DNA of 24,855 nt from Angelakisella sp. Lineage in GTDB: Bacteria; Bacillota; Clostridia; Oscillospirales; Ruminococcaceae. The notes beneath the pieces were generated by a model. It was not told the DNA's origin. It did not search any database and worked only from the letters and a program-made list of their open reading frames with translations. The DNA is taken from the NCBI GenBank assembly GCA_020024555.1, contig JAHHTQ010000033.1, positions 1 to 24,855 on the forward strand. The letters are read 5' to 3'. The position numbers and the translations under genes are program-made. How positions within the stretch are numbered: position 1 is the stretch's first letter; each line of letters opens with the position of its first letter. This document shows positions 1-7,587 of this stretch, one piece after another.

Positions 1-142
1 AAATTTTGATTTTTACTTTACAAATACTCTGTAAACCCCTTTTTCAAGCCACTTTATAGCTTTTAAAAAATTTGCGGTTTTTTTAGTTTTTTTAGGTTTT
101 TATGTCATTGTCTAAACTTTGATATCATTAAAAAATAAAAAA

Positions 143-175
143 ATAACTTACTTTGCTATTTCAAAAGTAAGTTAT
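143..175 (-). terminator. Rho-independent terminator of the lipoprotein gene
   Basis: A 12-bp perfect stem (143-154 with 164-175) closes a 9-nt loop. Read on the minus strand it is followed by a T-rich run, and it lies about 20 nt past the stop codon of the lipoprotein gene that ends at 196. The rest of 1-142 is AT-rich and holds no gene that I can support. Confidence 0.75.
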
Positions 176-195
176 CATAATAATATATTATTAAA

Positions 196-726
196 TTATT
201 TAGCATTTTTTGCTGCTTTTTCAAGAGCAACTAGGTAATCGCCAATTGATATTGTGCAAGAAGTAGCCAAATCTACCGGCGCCTTTTTCTCTGTTAGCTC
301 CATTTTCAAAACATCTTCTACTTTCTTACCTTTGCAGTATTCTTCTAACGCAGCTATCTGCTCATCATATTCTTTCTGTATAGGTGATGCCGCTTTCATA
401 TTATAGTCAGCGCCATACTCTTTTTTTGATTTTATATTTTTCTCAGGTTCTGTTTTTGCTGAACCATCAGCGCCGAATTTTGCTTTACCTTGTGTAACAT
501 CAAAACTTACGCTTACAATAACGCCATTCTCATCAATAGATAGCGCGCATGATGTTGTGTCTACTTGTGTAGAACCGTCTTTTTCGCCTGCCGCTGTAAT
601 TTTTACGTTCGATACCATACCCAAACCTGTTTTGATTGTTTGTGTTGTTCCTCCCTGTGTAGAACCACAAGCAGAAAATGTAGCTATCATTACAACAGCT
701 ATTGCGATTGAAATTATTTTTTTCAT
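196..726 (-). CDS. Small secreted lipoprotein, function unknown
   Basis: This 176-residue protein begins with a lysine pair and a hydrophobic stretch ending in the lipobox-like FSAC, so it should be lipidated on Cys20 and anchored outside the membrane. The mature part has two related strands, TSCALSI near residue 58 and TSCTISI near residue 156, which suggests a weak internal duplication. From memory, similar lipoproteins are common in Clostridia and are usually left as hypothetical. The C-terminal pattern (DLATS followed by a helix) faintly recalls FMN-binding domains, but I cannot show a binding site. The ATG start is supported by GGAGGG 7 nt upstream. A possible -10 box (TATAAT on the minus strand) lies at 762-767, without a convincing -35. 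The gene stands alone with its own terminator. Confidence 0.8.
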   Translation of the reverse strand: MKKIISIAIAVVMIATFSACGSTQGGTTQTIKTGLGMVSNVKITAAGEKDGSTQVDTTSCALSIDENGVIVSVSFDVTQGKAKFGADGSAKTEPEKNIKSKKEYGADYNMKAASPIQKEYDEQIAALEEYCKGKKVEDVLKMELTEKKAPVDLATSCTISIGDYLVALEKAAKNAK

Positions 727-918
727 TTATATACCCTCCATTTTTTAAATGTTACTCAACTATTATATGATAGGTTAAGACTGTAAGTATATATAAATTG
801 TTAAAAAAATATTATTTTTCTGTTAATTTATATATAATTTTAAAATTTTCATTATAGAATGTAGTAACTTTAATGCAATTTACTCTTACTATTTATATGA
901 TTTAATTATTTAGTTTTG

Positions 919-947
919 TTGAGTAATTTTTTAAACTATGATAAAAT
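919..947 (+). promoter_or_regulatory. Predicted sigma-A promoter of the metalloprotease gene
   Basis: TTGAGT at 919-924 and TAAAAT at 942-947 are separated by 17 nt, about 50 nt before the ATG at 996. Each box differs from the consensus by one base. This is a pattern match only. Confidence 0.5.
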
Positions 948-995
948 CATTAAGTAAGATACTAAGAGAAAATTTTATACCAGGATACTAAGATT

Positions 996-1718
996 ATGAA
1001 GAATATTACATATAATATAGATTATACTTTGCCAAAATCCCAGCGTACAGTTGACATAACCGTAAAAAAAATAAAGCAAACATCTAAATGTAAAATAAGC
1101 ATATCCATTCAACTGAAAATATTGGTTACAATTCCATATAAATTATCGAAAGAAAAAGTTATAAATTACATTGCTAAAAACAGTGAATGGTTGGAAGACG
1201 CATACTTCGATATGGAAAAAAAGGCGGCTCAAAAATATAATAAGGATATTTTTAAAAATGAACCTATAATGTTTTTAGGCGCAAAGACAAAAATTACTGT
1301 TGTACAAAGTCAAACAAACTTTGTTGAAAGAAAAGATGATGAAATAATCATTTATACAAGAAAAACTGATGATAATAATTATATATCAAAAATATTTACA
1401 AATTACTGTAAGGAAATACTATTTAATATAATAAGCCATTATGTAAATTATTATCTGGAAATTATACCTGATATAGATATCACGCCTGAAATAAAAATTC
1501 ACAAAATGAGAACTATGTGGGGAAACTGCTACTATAACAAAAATCTTATGTGCTTTAATTTTGATTTAATCTTCACACCTATATCTGCAATAGAATATAT
1601 CGTTCTTCATGAATTGTATCACTTTAAGCACCACAACCACAACAAAGATTTTTTTGAGGATATAGAAAAACTTATGCCAGACTATAAGTCAAGAGACGCA
1701 AAACTAAAAAAATATTAA
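996..1718 (+). CDS. YgjP-like (DUF45) zinc metalloprotease
   Basis: This 240-residue protein carries HELYH at residues 205-209 and a further histidine in NHN (His215). That spacing is the zinc-binding signature of the YgjP/DUF45 family, which is related to SprT and M48 peptidases. A second family landmark, a WGNC-type segment followed by a hydrophobic strand (here MWGNCYY), lies about 35 residues upstream. The N-terminal half is the beta-rich, lysine-rich part usual for the family. There is no signal peptide or membrane segment, so it is probably cytoplasmic; the natural substrate of the family is not established. The RBS is weak (AGGA about 11 nt before the ATG). The gene is followed at 60 nt by a 70-residue ORF on the same strand and may share its transcript. 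Confidence 0.85.
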   Translation: MKNITYNIDYTLPKSQRTVDITVKKIKQTSKCKISISIQLKILVTIPYKLSKEKVINYIAKNSEWLEDAYFDMEKKAAQKYNKDIFKNEPIMFLGAKTKITVVQSQTNFVERKDDEIIIYTRKTDDNNYISKIFTNYCKEILFNIISHYVNYYLEIIPDIDITPEIKIHKMRTMWGNCYYNKNLMCFNFDLIFTPISAIEYIVLHELYHFKHHNHNKDFFEDIEKLMPDYKSRDAKLKKY

Positions 1719-1727
1719 TACAATATT

Positions 1728-1773
1728 AATCACCTAAAAAGATATACGACATATATTATGGTATGAGGTGATT
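1728..1773 (+). promoter_or_regulatory. Inverted repeat that can mask a ribosome binding site
   Basis: AATCACCT at 1728-1735 is complementary to AGGTGATT at 1766-1773, and the right arm is the core of the Shine-Dalgarno sequence of the next ORF (ATG at 1778). In RNA the 8-bp stem would hide the ribosome binding site. It could instead be a poor hairpin at the end of the preceding gene. Confidence 0.35.
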
Positions 1774-1777
1774 TATT

Positions 1778-1990
1778 ATGAATTTAAGAAATGGCGAAAT
1801 ATCAATAGCCGAAATACTGAGATACCCTCCCGCTCGGGAATATTTACTGTCAATATATCCGATGCTGCTAAGACACCCTATGATACATAAAGCGCATAAA
1901 TTAAAATTAAAAACCGCTCTTGTTTTTATAGGTGATGCCATCTCCGATAACAAAAAACAGGAAATTTTAGCTACACTCTCAAAGTTATAA
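1778..1990 (+). CDS. Small conserved-looking protein of unknown function
   Basis: This 70-residue protein is basic, with two predicted helical stretches. It opens with an ISIAEILRYP-type segment and a PxxREYLLSIYP pattern. I do not recognise a family. It has a good RBS (GAGGTGA, 7 nt before the ATG) and is followed by a strong terminator, both of which support a real gene. The ORF on the opposite strand over the same bases (1756-2001) lacks such support. It may be cotranscribed with the metalloprotease gene that ends 59 nt upstream. Confidence 0.65.
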   Translation: MNLRNGEISIAEILRYPPAREYLLSIYPMLLRHPMIHKAHKLKLKTALVFIGDAISDNKKQEILATLSKL

Positions 1991-1993
1991 TAT

Positions 1994-2057
1994 AAAAACA
2001 AAACATACTCTTTAAAATTAAGATATTTTCATAAAATTAAGAGTATGTTTTGTTTTT
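1994..2057. terminator. Strong bidirectional terminator at the cassette boundary
   Basis: A perfect 19-bp stem (1994-2012 with 2039-2057) closes a 26-nt loop. It has T-rich runs on both strands and lies between two convergent genes. It separates the host small ORF (+) from the last gene of the phage-like cassette (-). Confidence 0.85.
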
Positions 2058-2075
2058 TAATTTTTTATATTAATA

Positions 2076-2777
2076 TTAATCATCATATAACAGTTCTTCT
2101 AATTCTTGTTTTATAGAAAATAAATTTTTTTCTGCTTTTTGGGCTTCAAGCGCAAGTTTATTTTCATAATAACTTTCATTCTCTTGCAGTTCCTTATATC
2201 CTTCCGCTTTTACTTTTTCTATGGCTTGCATAACCTTATTGACAGAAGCTTTGTAGTCTTTGTCCAAACCTATCAGGTTATTGCTGTAATTTGTACTTAT
2301 CTGCGCCAGTGTGCTTTCGCTTACGCCACCCGTTATTCCAAGACTTGCCAGCTGTTGCGGTAAAGCTTTTTTACTCTCCATAAAGTCAATATATGCCTGT
2401 TTTGCGGAATTTTTGTAATCTTTTTCAAGCTGTGGCAAATTACTTTTAAGCGAAGATATTTGATTATTTATAACTGCTCTTATGCCTTGTTCTCTTTGAT
2501 TTTTTGCATTATGCAAATATTCACGTTGAGAATTATATTGATATTTAATTTTATCCATATAAGCATTCATGGACTTCTTTTTTTTGGCTGTTTCGGTCTT
2601 TCTTTTCTCCTCCCTCTTTTTTTCCTCCTCTCTTTTTGGCGTCTCATCTCTTTTGTTATTTTCAGATTGCTGAAATTTATTTTTATTGGGATTATATTCA
2701 ACCATTAAACCATTTTTGTCATATACCAAATGCGGACTTCTATTATTTGGACTATATATTGATGAATTAAAAATCAT
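2076..2777 (-). CDS. Coiled-coil phage-type protein, possible internal/ejection protein
   Basis: This 233-residue protein is the last gene of the virion cassette. Residues 1-45 are polar and begin with a short hydrophobic motif. Residues 45-70 are a run of Lys and Glu. The rest is long helices with coiled-coil character. Near residues 145-165 is an LASLGITGGVSESTL-like segment. I associate this type of segment, from memory, with helical structural proteins of Clostridia prophages. There is no signal peptide. In podoviruses, helical proteins encoded near the tail genes are often ejected with the DNA, so an internal or ejection role is a reasonable guess, but no enzymatic motif is visible. An RBS (AAAGGA, 10 nt before the ATG) supports the start. 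Confidence 0.7.
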   Translation of the reverse strand: MIFNSSIYSPNNRSPHLVYDKNGLMVEYNPNKNKFQQSENNKRDETPKREEEKKREEKRKTETAKKKKSMNAYMDKIKYQYNSQREYLHNAKNQREQGIRAVINNQISSLKSNLPQLEKDYKNSAKQAYIDFMESKKALPQQLASLGITGGVSESTLAQISTNYSNNLIGLDKDYKASVNKVMQAIEKVKAEGYKELQENESYYENKLALEAQKAEKNLFSIKQELEELLYDD

Positions 2778-2819
2778 AGTTTTTTATCCTTTCTTTTTAC
2801 ATATTTATTTTGCTTTTTG

Positions 2820-3050
2820 CTATATTAATTTTTCCACATAGTCCTTAAAACTGTTAAATTCTTTGTTAAGGCTTGTTAAATTTTCTTCCAGTTTATAAGT
2901 CCTTTCAACTACTCTGTTGTGTTTATCAACTTTTTCTTCTAACTTTTGCAGCCTATAACTCATTAATTTATTCGCTTGCTTTATACCGCCATACGTTCCG
3001 ATTAGCGTTCCTACAAGCGACAATAGAGCCACTGCTATTGTTTCCGTCAT
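2820..3050 (-). CDS. Small membrane protein with coiled coil, lysis-associated (XhlA-like)
   Basis: This 76-residue protein has one hydrophobic segment at about residues 5-22 followed by a charged heptad-rich coiled coil to the C terminus. The layout and length match small proteins encoded next to holins and endolysins in Gram-positive prophages, such as XhlA-type proteins and similar unnamed ones. It starts 4 nt after the stop of the holin-like gene and has an AAGGAG RBS. It most likely assists holin function or anchors at the membrane. The precise family is not certain. Confidence 0.7.
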   Translation of the reverse strand: MTETIAVALLSLVGTLIGTYGGIKQANKLMSYRLQKLEEKVDKHNRVVERTYKLEENLTSLNKEFNSFKDYVEKLI

Positions 3051-3054
3051 ATTC

Positions 3055-3351
3055 CTACTTCTCCTTTTTTATAATCGTTCTTTTTATTCCGTCATAAATA
3101 CCGTTGCTTGCTGTTGAAACAATTATTGCATTAAACAATATAAGTGAAAAAGCGTTCCAAGAAAAACCTGTTGTAAAAGTAAGCGCCAAAGTTAATATAA
3201 AAACAGCAACAATATAACTTAACAGCTGTGTCGGTATCTTTATATATTTATCCACAACATTTTTCAAAAACTGTACAATGAGCGATGTCATTGTACTTGC
3301 GCCGGCGTATGTCGCCAGTATCTCCCAAGTTATATAGCCATCTATTGCCAC
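3055..3351 (-). CDS. Putative holin
   Basis: This 98-residue protein has about three hydrophobic segments (roughly residues 10-30, 43-62 and 66-85) and a lysine-rich C terminus (KRTIIKKEK), as expected for a phage holin that forms lysis holes in the inner membrane. The start codon is GTG, preceded by AAGGAGGG at 8 nt. It sits directly after the M23 peptidase gene and before the XhlA-like gene, the usual order of a lysis module. The function is inferred from topology and context; holins share little sequence. Confidence 0.7.
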   Translation of the reverse strand: MAIDGYITWEILATYAGASTMTSLIVQFLKNVVDKYIKIPTQLLSYIVAVFILTLALTFTTGFSWNAFSLILFNAIIVSTASNGIYDGIKRTIIKKEK

Positions 3352-3370
3352 AAAAATCCCTCCTTAATAA

Positions 3371-4084
3371 TCACTTATTGTCAATACTGTTCAGTTTATT
3401 TAATATTCTTTCAAAATAGCTTTTGTTTTCTTTTTGCATTATTTCAATATCGCTTTCAAATTTTTTCAGAATATCCGCAACAGTATCTTCTTTCTTTATA
3501 GTTGGATAAACCGTATCTTCTCTTTTTACCCAACCGGTATTTATATCTTCTTCATTAAAGAAAAAGTTTTGATTATCACTTAACCAAAATACATCAGCGG
3601 GATTTTTCGTACTGTCTATACTGCCTTTTTTTATAACATTACCACTTCTGCCAATACCATAGGCATATTGTGGGTAATTAATATCCGTATCAAACTCTAT
3701 ATGAAGATGAGCGCCACTTGTATATGCTCCTGTATTCCCGTATAGACCTATTACATCACCGACATTTACCGTTTGTCCCACTTTTACCGTAATTTTTTCC
3801 AAATGGAACATTCTGCAAGCCAAATTTACCGTTTTTCCGCTTTTGTTTAATACTACATCTCTGTAAACAATAACAACTGTATTTCCAAGCCTGTCTTTTT
3901 CGTGACTGCCGTCCATACCACAAGCGACAACATCGCCTTTTCCAAGCGCAAAGATTCTCCTGTCACCTTTTGTATCTATCAAATCCATACCATAGTGATG
4001 AAATCCCCACGAATTTTTATATGCCTGCGACTTATATCCTGCTGTAATTTTGCAATTATTCATAGGCATTAATAGTTTTTGCAT
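3371..4084 (-). CDS. M23 (LytM-type) peptidoglycan endopeptidase, endolysin or virion hydrolase
   Basis: This 237-residue protein has a complete LytM active site. The zinc ligands are His30 and Asp34 (HYGMD) and His128, and the catalytic-type histidines are His94 (MFHLEK) and His126 (GAHLHIEF). M23 enzymes cut peptide cross-bridges in peptidoglycan. There is no signal peptide, so export would depend on the holin or on being carried in the particle. Instead of a recognisable wall-binding domain, the C-terminal 60 residues form a charged helix likely to be a coiled coil, which could mean oligomerisation or attachment to a tail. The RBS is GGAGGGG, 10 nt before the ATG. It lies between the nozzle and holin genes. 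Confidence 0.88.
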   Translation of the reverse strand: MQKLLMPMNNCKITAGYKSQAYKNSWGFHHYGMDLIDTKGDRRIFALGKGDVVACGMDGSHEKDRLGNTVVIVYRDVVLNKSGKTVNLACRMFHLEKITVKVGQTVNVGDVIGLYGNTGAYTSGAHLHIEFDTDINYPQYAYGIGRSGNVIKKGSIDSTKNPADVFWLSDNQNFFFNEEDINTGWVKREDTVYPTIKKEDTVADILKKFESDIEIMQKENKSYFERILNKLNSIDNK

Positions 4085-4153
4085 ATTAGCTTATCCCCTC
4101 CTTTTTATGTCATTTTATTCTATGTAAATATAATATTAATCGTGTACAATTTC

Positions 4154-5983
4154 TTATCTTACAAATTTTCCTTTAATAGAATTCTTTGTAATACCCAATA
4201 TTCCAAAACCTTCATTTACCTTTGCGTTGCTTACGATAATTTGCATTGTAATATAATTCTTACATTTTGTCTTTATGGCAATAACCTGCGGAGAATTACT
4301 GCCATTAAATGTAAATCTTGAAAAATCAATATCTGCCCAATCAAAAATATCCATAAATTCTTCATCTACTTTTATTTTGTCTTTATTATCCGTTTGCAAA
4401 TAAACCGAAACGCTTGAACGTGGATAAGGTTTTAATTTTACGGTAAATCCATTTTTTAACAGTGTCTTATATTTTGAAAAATCTCCGTCATCATCTGCCA
4501 TAGTAGTAAAAGAAGCCTCTATCGGCATACCGTTGTCGCTATATCTTTTCATATCGTGAATATCCGTATTAAACCTGCAAACCTCACCTTTATGAGTACC
4601 AAAATATAATACTTCCTGATGCGATAAGAAACATCTTGCATATATGTTATCCCATTGATAACATTCGTATATAAAATCACCGTTTGTCTTTTCGGTATGC
4701 ACCTTTTTACTGTTTCCGTCAAGTAAATACACATTTCCGTTAATACTTATCATATATCTGTTTTGGTGGCTTATAACTGTGGCATCTTTTAGATTATCTT
4801 CTTCTATGATAGCATTATTTATAAACCAACTTCTGTTTTGAACCGTATCGTTTGCGGTTAAATTGTTTTTTGTAATTGCATAAACTCCTCTTTCCGACAA
4901 AAAAACCGCTTCATCGTCAATCGTACCTACGCTGTTTTTTGCAATCATACCAATACCTACAATGCTTTGTTTTGTTGTAAAGATAATCTTATCATTTTGC
5001 TGAATTGCTGTTCTGAAAAAAATTGTACTGTCCTGCGCATTACTTTCTTTTATTATTGCAAGGCTGCTTCCTATTTTGCAATAACCCATTATCGCAGTGC
5101 TTTCGTTTCCAACAATATTATAGCTTGTATCGGCAAAATATGTCGGGTCATTCAGTTCGCTTATCCAGTCATAATTTTTATATGCTGAATTTCCCGAAAT
5201 AATAACCCTGTCATTATTTCCATATCCGTAAAGGGTTGATATTGTACAGTTTTCTATTCGTTCTCTGTAACCTTTTGTTATATATTCAAATGTAATAAGC
5301 ACATTGTCACGCCCCACTACTTTGGGATTAGGCGGGGCTGTTTTGAATGTAACCTTTCCGTCAGCCAAATTTACACTGTATTCCTCGGTAGCAAGAATCT
5401 TATCATCAACCTTTATTTCATTTACGGCTTTTATATTTTTGCTTGACAAACAATATTCCTTACTTGTGCCATCACCCAAAAAACTGTTTTGTCTTTTACT
5501 TTGCAATAAATTAATATGTTCATACACTTTTCCGCCACCGTTCGGACTTCTTGCGATAATATGCAAAGGAATTTTTGCTGTTTCAGATACGTTTTTTATT
5601 TCTGTACCGTTATAGTATAAGTATTCTTTACCTGTAAATATATAAAATATATTTTTAAAGACAAAACCAACGCTTTTCGCATTATTTATATCTGATTTTA
5701 TTACTGTTGGCGTTTGACCTACTGTCCATTTATAGAGCTTTGTTCCGCCATGAATAATAAACTCATCTTTCCCCTTAATATTTGCGAAAAATATTGCATT
5801 GACAGGGCTTTCCACAACAGCGAGTGTCCTATACCCCACTCTTTTTTCCGGATAACCGTCACTGTCTGAAATCAGATTAGGCGCATAGGGACTTCGGCTT
5901 TTATCTATATTCGTAGGGTCAGACGCCATATCTATCCCTTTAAACTTTGTATATAGAGAAGATATTATTTTGATATTTATCAC
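4154..5983 (-). CDS. Tail nozzle / tail tube B-like structural protein
   Basis: This protein of about 609 residues follows the head-tail adaptor gene in the position of T7 gp12 or P22 gp10. It opens with an FKGID...RSPYAPNL...KRVGYRTL-type pattern that I associate with podovirus-like nozzle or stabilisation proteins. The rest is beta-rich with repeated short Gly/Asp turns, consistent with a propeller-like nozzle. It should close the portal channel and form the short tail. The start is unclear. GTG at 5983 lies inside the GGGGGTGAT sequence that would act as RBS. An in-frame ATC at 5974 has better spacing. An ATG at 5929 has an AAAGGGA site but would cut into the family motif. No tail fibre gene accompanies it. 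Confidence 0.75.
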   Translation of the reverse strand: MINIKIISSLYTKFKGIDMASDPTNIDKSRSPYAPNLISDSDGYPEKRVGYRTLAVVESPVNAIFFANIKGKDEFIIHGGTKLYKWTVGQTPTVIKSDINNAKSVGFVFKNIFYIFTGKEYLYYNGTEIKNVSETAKIPLHIIARSPNGGGKVYEHINLLQSKRQNSFLGDGTSKEYCLSSKNIKAVNEIKVDDKILATEEYSVNLADGKVTFKTAPPNPKVVGRDNVLITFEYITKGYRERIENCTISTLYGYGNNDRVIISGNSAYKNYDWISELNDPTYFADTSYNIVGNESTAIMGYCKIGSSLAIIKESNAQDSTIFFRTAIQQNDKIIFTTKQSIVGIGMIAKNSVGTIDDEAVFLSERGVYAITKNNLTANDTVQNRSWFINNAIIEEDNLKDATVISHQNRYMISINGNVYLLDGNSKKVHTEKTNGDFIYECYQWDNIYARCFLSHQEVLYFGTHKGEVCRFNTDIHDMKRYSDNGMPIEASFTTMADDDGDFSKYKTLLKNGFTVKLKPYPRSSVSVYLQTDNKDKIKVDEEFMDIFDWADIDFSRFTFNGSNSPQVIAIKTKCKNYITMQIIVSNAKVNEGFGILGITKNSIKGKFVR

Positions 5984-5993
5984 CCCCGATACT

Positions 5994-6542
5994 TTAATTA
6001 AAATGTACTACTTGCAGTGAGTTTGACTGTGTGTTGTCAATACCCAGTATTATGTGATTGTATATATTTTGTATTTGTGAAACATCAATATTTATATCAC
6101 TTGCGCCTATAACTATCGCCGCATAGAAAGGTATAGCCTCCTGCAAATCAAGTTGTATCTCAAATTCATAATCATCATCTGTGCTGTCGTCAATACTTTT
6201 CGGAAAGCAAAAATATTCTATAACAACATCTTTACTGTCTGTATTTTTGTTTAACATAAATTCTTTATTTATACAAAAACCTATATTTTTTGACTTTCCG
6301 TTTTGCCAAACACGTCTGATTGAGATAAAATCATTAGGCATAATATATTTATTTTCACTATTCAACAAACTTTCAAGACTTACCCTTTTTACAGGACGCT
6401 TTATTTTACAAAGTTCTTTTTGCGCCATATCAATAGCCATCGCCAATTTTGAAATAATATATTCATCTTGTGTATTTTGTATTTCCGGAATATATTCGTC
6501 CATTAATTTCAAAGTTCTTGTTTTTGCTTCTTTAAATGTCAA
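5994..6542 (-). CDS. Head-tail adaptor (T7 gp11 / P22 gp4 type)
   Basis: This 182-residue protein has helical ends around a central beta region containing a YIMPNDFISIRRVW-type segment. It lies between the major capsid and nozzle genes, where T7-like phages encode the adaptor (tail tube protein A) that sits under the portal. The C-terminal half is helical, with a run resembling the portal-binding helices of adaptors. The start codon is TTG, preceded by GAGGAG at 6 nt. The assignment relies mainly on length and gene order; sequence similarity in this family is low. Confidence 0.65.
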   Translation of the reverse strand: MTFKEAKTRTLKLMDEYIPEIQNTQDEYIISKLAMAIDMAQKELCKIKRPVKRVSLESLLNSENKYIMPNDFISIRRVWQNGKSKNIGFCINKEFMLNKNTDSKDVVIEYFCFPKSIDDSTDDDYEFEIQLDLQEAIPFYAAIVIGASDINIDVSQIQNIYNHIILGIDNTQSNSLQVVHFN

Positions 6543-6568
6543 ATTAAACTCCTCGCTTTTTTAACAAA

Positions 6569-6593
6569 TGGGACGAAAAGATATTTCGCCCCA
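6569..6593 (-). terminator. Hairpin between capsid and adaptor genes
   Basis: On the minus strand a 10-bp stem with one G-U pair closes a 5-nt loop and is followed by a short T-rich stretch. It lies just past the capsid stop codon. It may act as a partial terminator, giving more capsid than tail mRNA, or as a 3' end that protects the capsid message. Confidence 0.5.
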
Positions 6594-6619
6594 CTATCCT
6601 AAATTTACTTATTTAAGTA

Positions 6620-7435
6620 TTATGCGTCTTTTGCTTTAATTACATATATTTCTTTTGGTCTGCAAACTTTTCCGCCAAATGTGTTAAGACCTTTTACAGC
6701 GTCACTGAAAAGTCCCTGCGGACGATATGCTTCCACTTCGTTAATACCTCCGGCAAATGCAAAACCTTTCGCTGTTTTTATTATGATATGCGTACCGTGA
6801 CTGTCAGTATACAGGTTGTTTGTCATCTTTACGTTAAAGCCCATATATTTTCCTACAAGTCCGTTTTCCAATAGCTTATCATTTTCGTTTTTTGCAGATA
6901 TGATATAATTAATCATCAGCATATATAGTTTTGGTGAAAGATAAATTGTGCATTTGTCTTTTTCCGAAACACCGTTTCCCCATAAATACTCTATACCGTC
7001 ATCAATGGCTTTTTTTGCCGCCTCTGTTGTATTAATGACAATCTCAACCGATTTACTTGCTTTTGTCGCGCATTCTTTTGCTATAAATTTATCCCGTTCC
7101 TCTGCCATAGCCCTGTTGGATTCTTCCATAAGCGCTTGCATAAGTCCCTCTTTTGACTGCGCTTCATCAATATCATCAACCATAAAATTAAAAAATTTCG
7201 CTTGGTCGATTTTCAGTTCAACCGCATTGTCGTTTACCGTATTCGGAGTTCCGATATCCGAACCTGTATAGTTACCGATTGTCGGACGCTCAACCCCCAG
7301 AATTTTTACGGTTTTTCCCTTTCCTACCTCACCTTTAAAGCGATAGTCGCAGTCATTTTCAAATACTGTCAATTTTGGAAGTTCATGTTCAATATATTTT
7401 GACCATATTGTTTCCTTAAAATTTGTATAAGCCAT
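6620..7435 (-). CDS. Major capsid protein (HK97-fold type)
   Basis: This 271-residue protein follows the scaffold-like gene. Its features fit the small HK97-fold coat proteins of Gram-positive phages. The N-terminal region is rich in EVGKGKTVKILG-type strands. A helical spine spans about residues 80-130. A YLSPKLYMLMIN-type segment lies at the start of the second half. The C-terminal part ends in strands around KEIYVIKA. It builds the icosahedral head around the scaffold. An AAGGAGA RBS precedes the ATG. The 152 nt upstream of it are the longest intergenic gap in the cassette and can form alternative hairpins. A hairpin also follows the gene, so its message level is probably set separately. 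Confidence 0.82.
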   Translation of the reverse strand: MAYTNFKETIWSKYIEHELPKLTVFENDCDYRFKGEVGKGKTVKILGVERPTIGNYTGSDIGTPNTVNDNAVELKIDQAKFFNFMVDDIDEAQSKEGLMQALMEESNRAMAEERDKFIAKECATKASKSVEIVINTTEAAKKAIDDGIEYLWGNGVSEKDKCTIYLSPKLYMLMINYIISAKNENDKLLENGLVGKYMGFNVKMTNNLYTDSHGTHIIIKTAKGFAFAGGINEVEAYRPQGLFSDAVKGLNTFGGKVCRPKEIYVIKAKDA

Positions 7436-7489
7436 TCTTTTAAAATCTCCTTTTTCTTTTTTTTAATATCTATATAAAATAAATTTTTG

Positions 7490-7566
7490 TATGTGGCAAC
7501 TAATTTCCAAAGTCATATTACTGTTGTTTGTCTCTTTGTATAGTTTCCACATAAAAACTTTATGTG
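7490..7566 (-). promoter_or_regulatory. Mutually exclusive hairpins in the leader of the capsid gene
   Basis: In the minus-strand transcript, an 8-bp hairpin (7559-7566 with 7548-7555, 3-nt loop) competes with a longer-range stem (7542-7553 with 7490-7501, 11 of 12 pairs). Both use the same TATGTGG-type arm. Such a layout could switch capsid expression, for example through translation of upstream genes. No long T run follows either stem, so it is not an obvious terminator. Confidence 0.4.
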
Positions 7567-7587
7567 CAAAAAATTAATAATTGCCGT

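Noticed and set aside
1756..2001. 81-residue ORF on the minus strand opposite the small plus-strand gene
   Set aside because: It lies antisense to an ORF that has a good ribosome site and terminator; the minus frame has no RBS.
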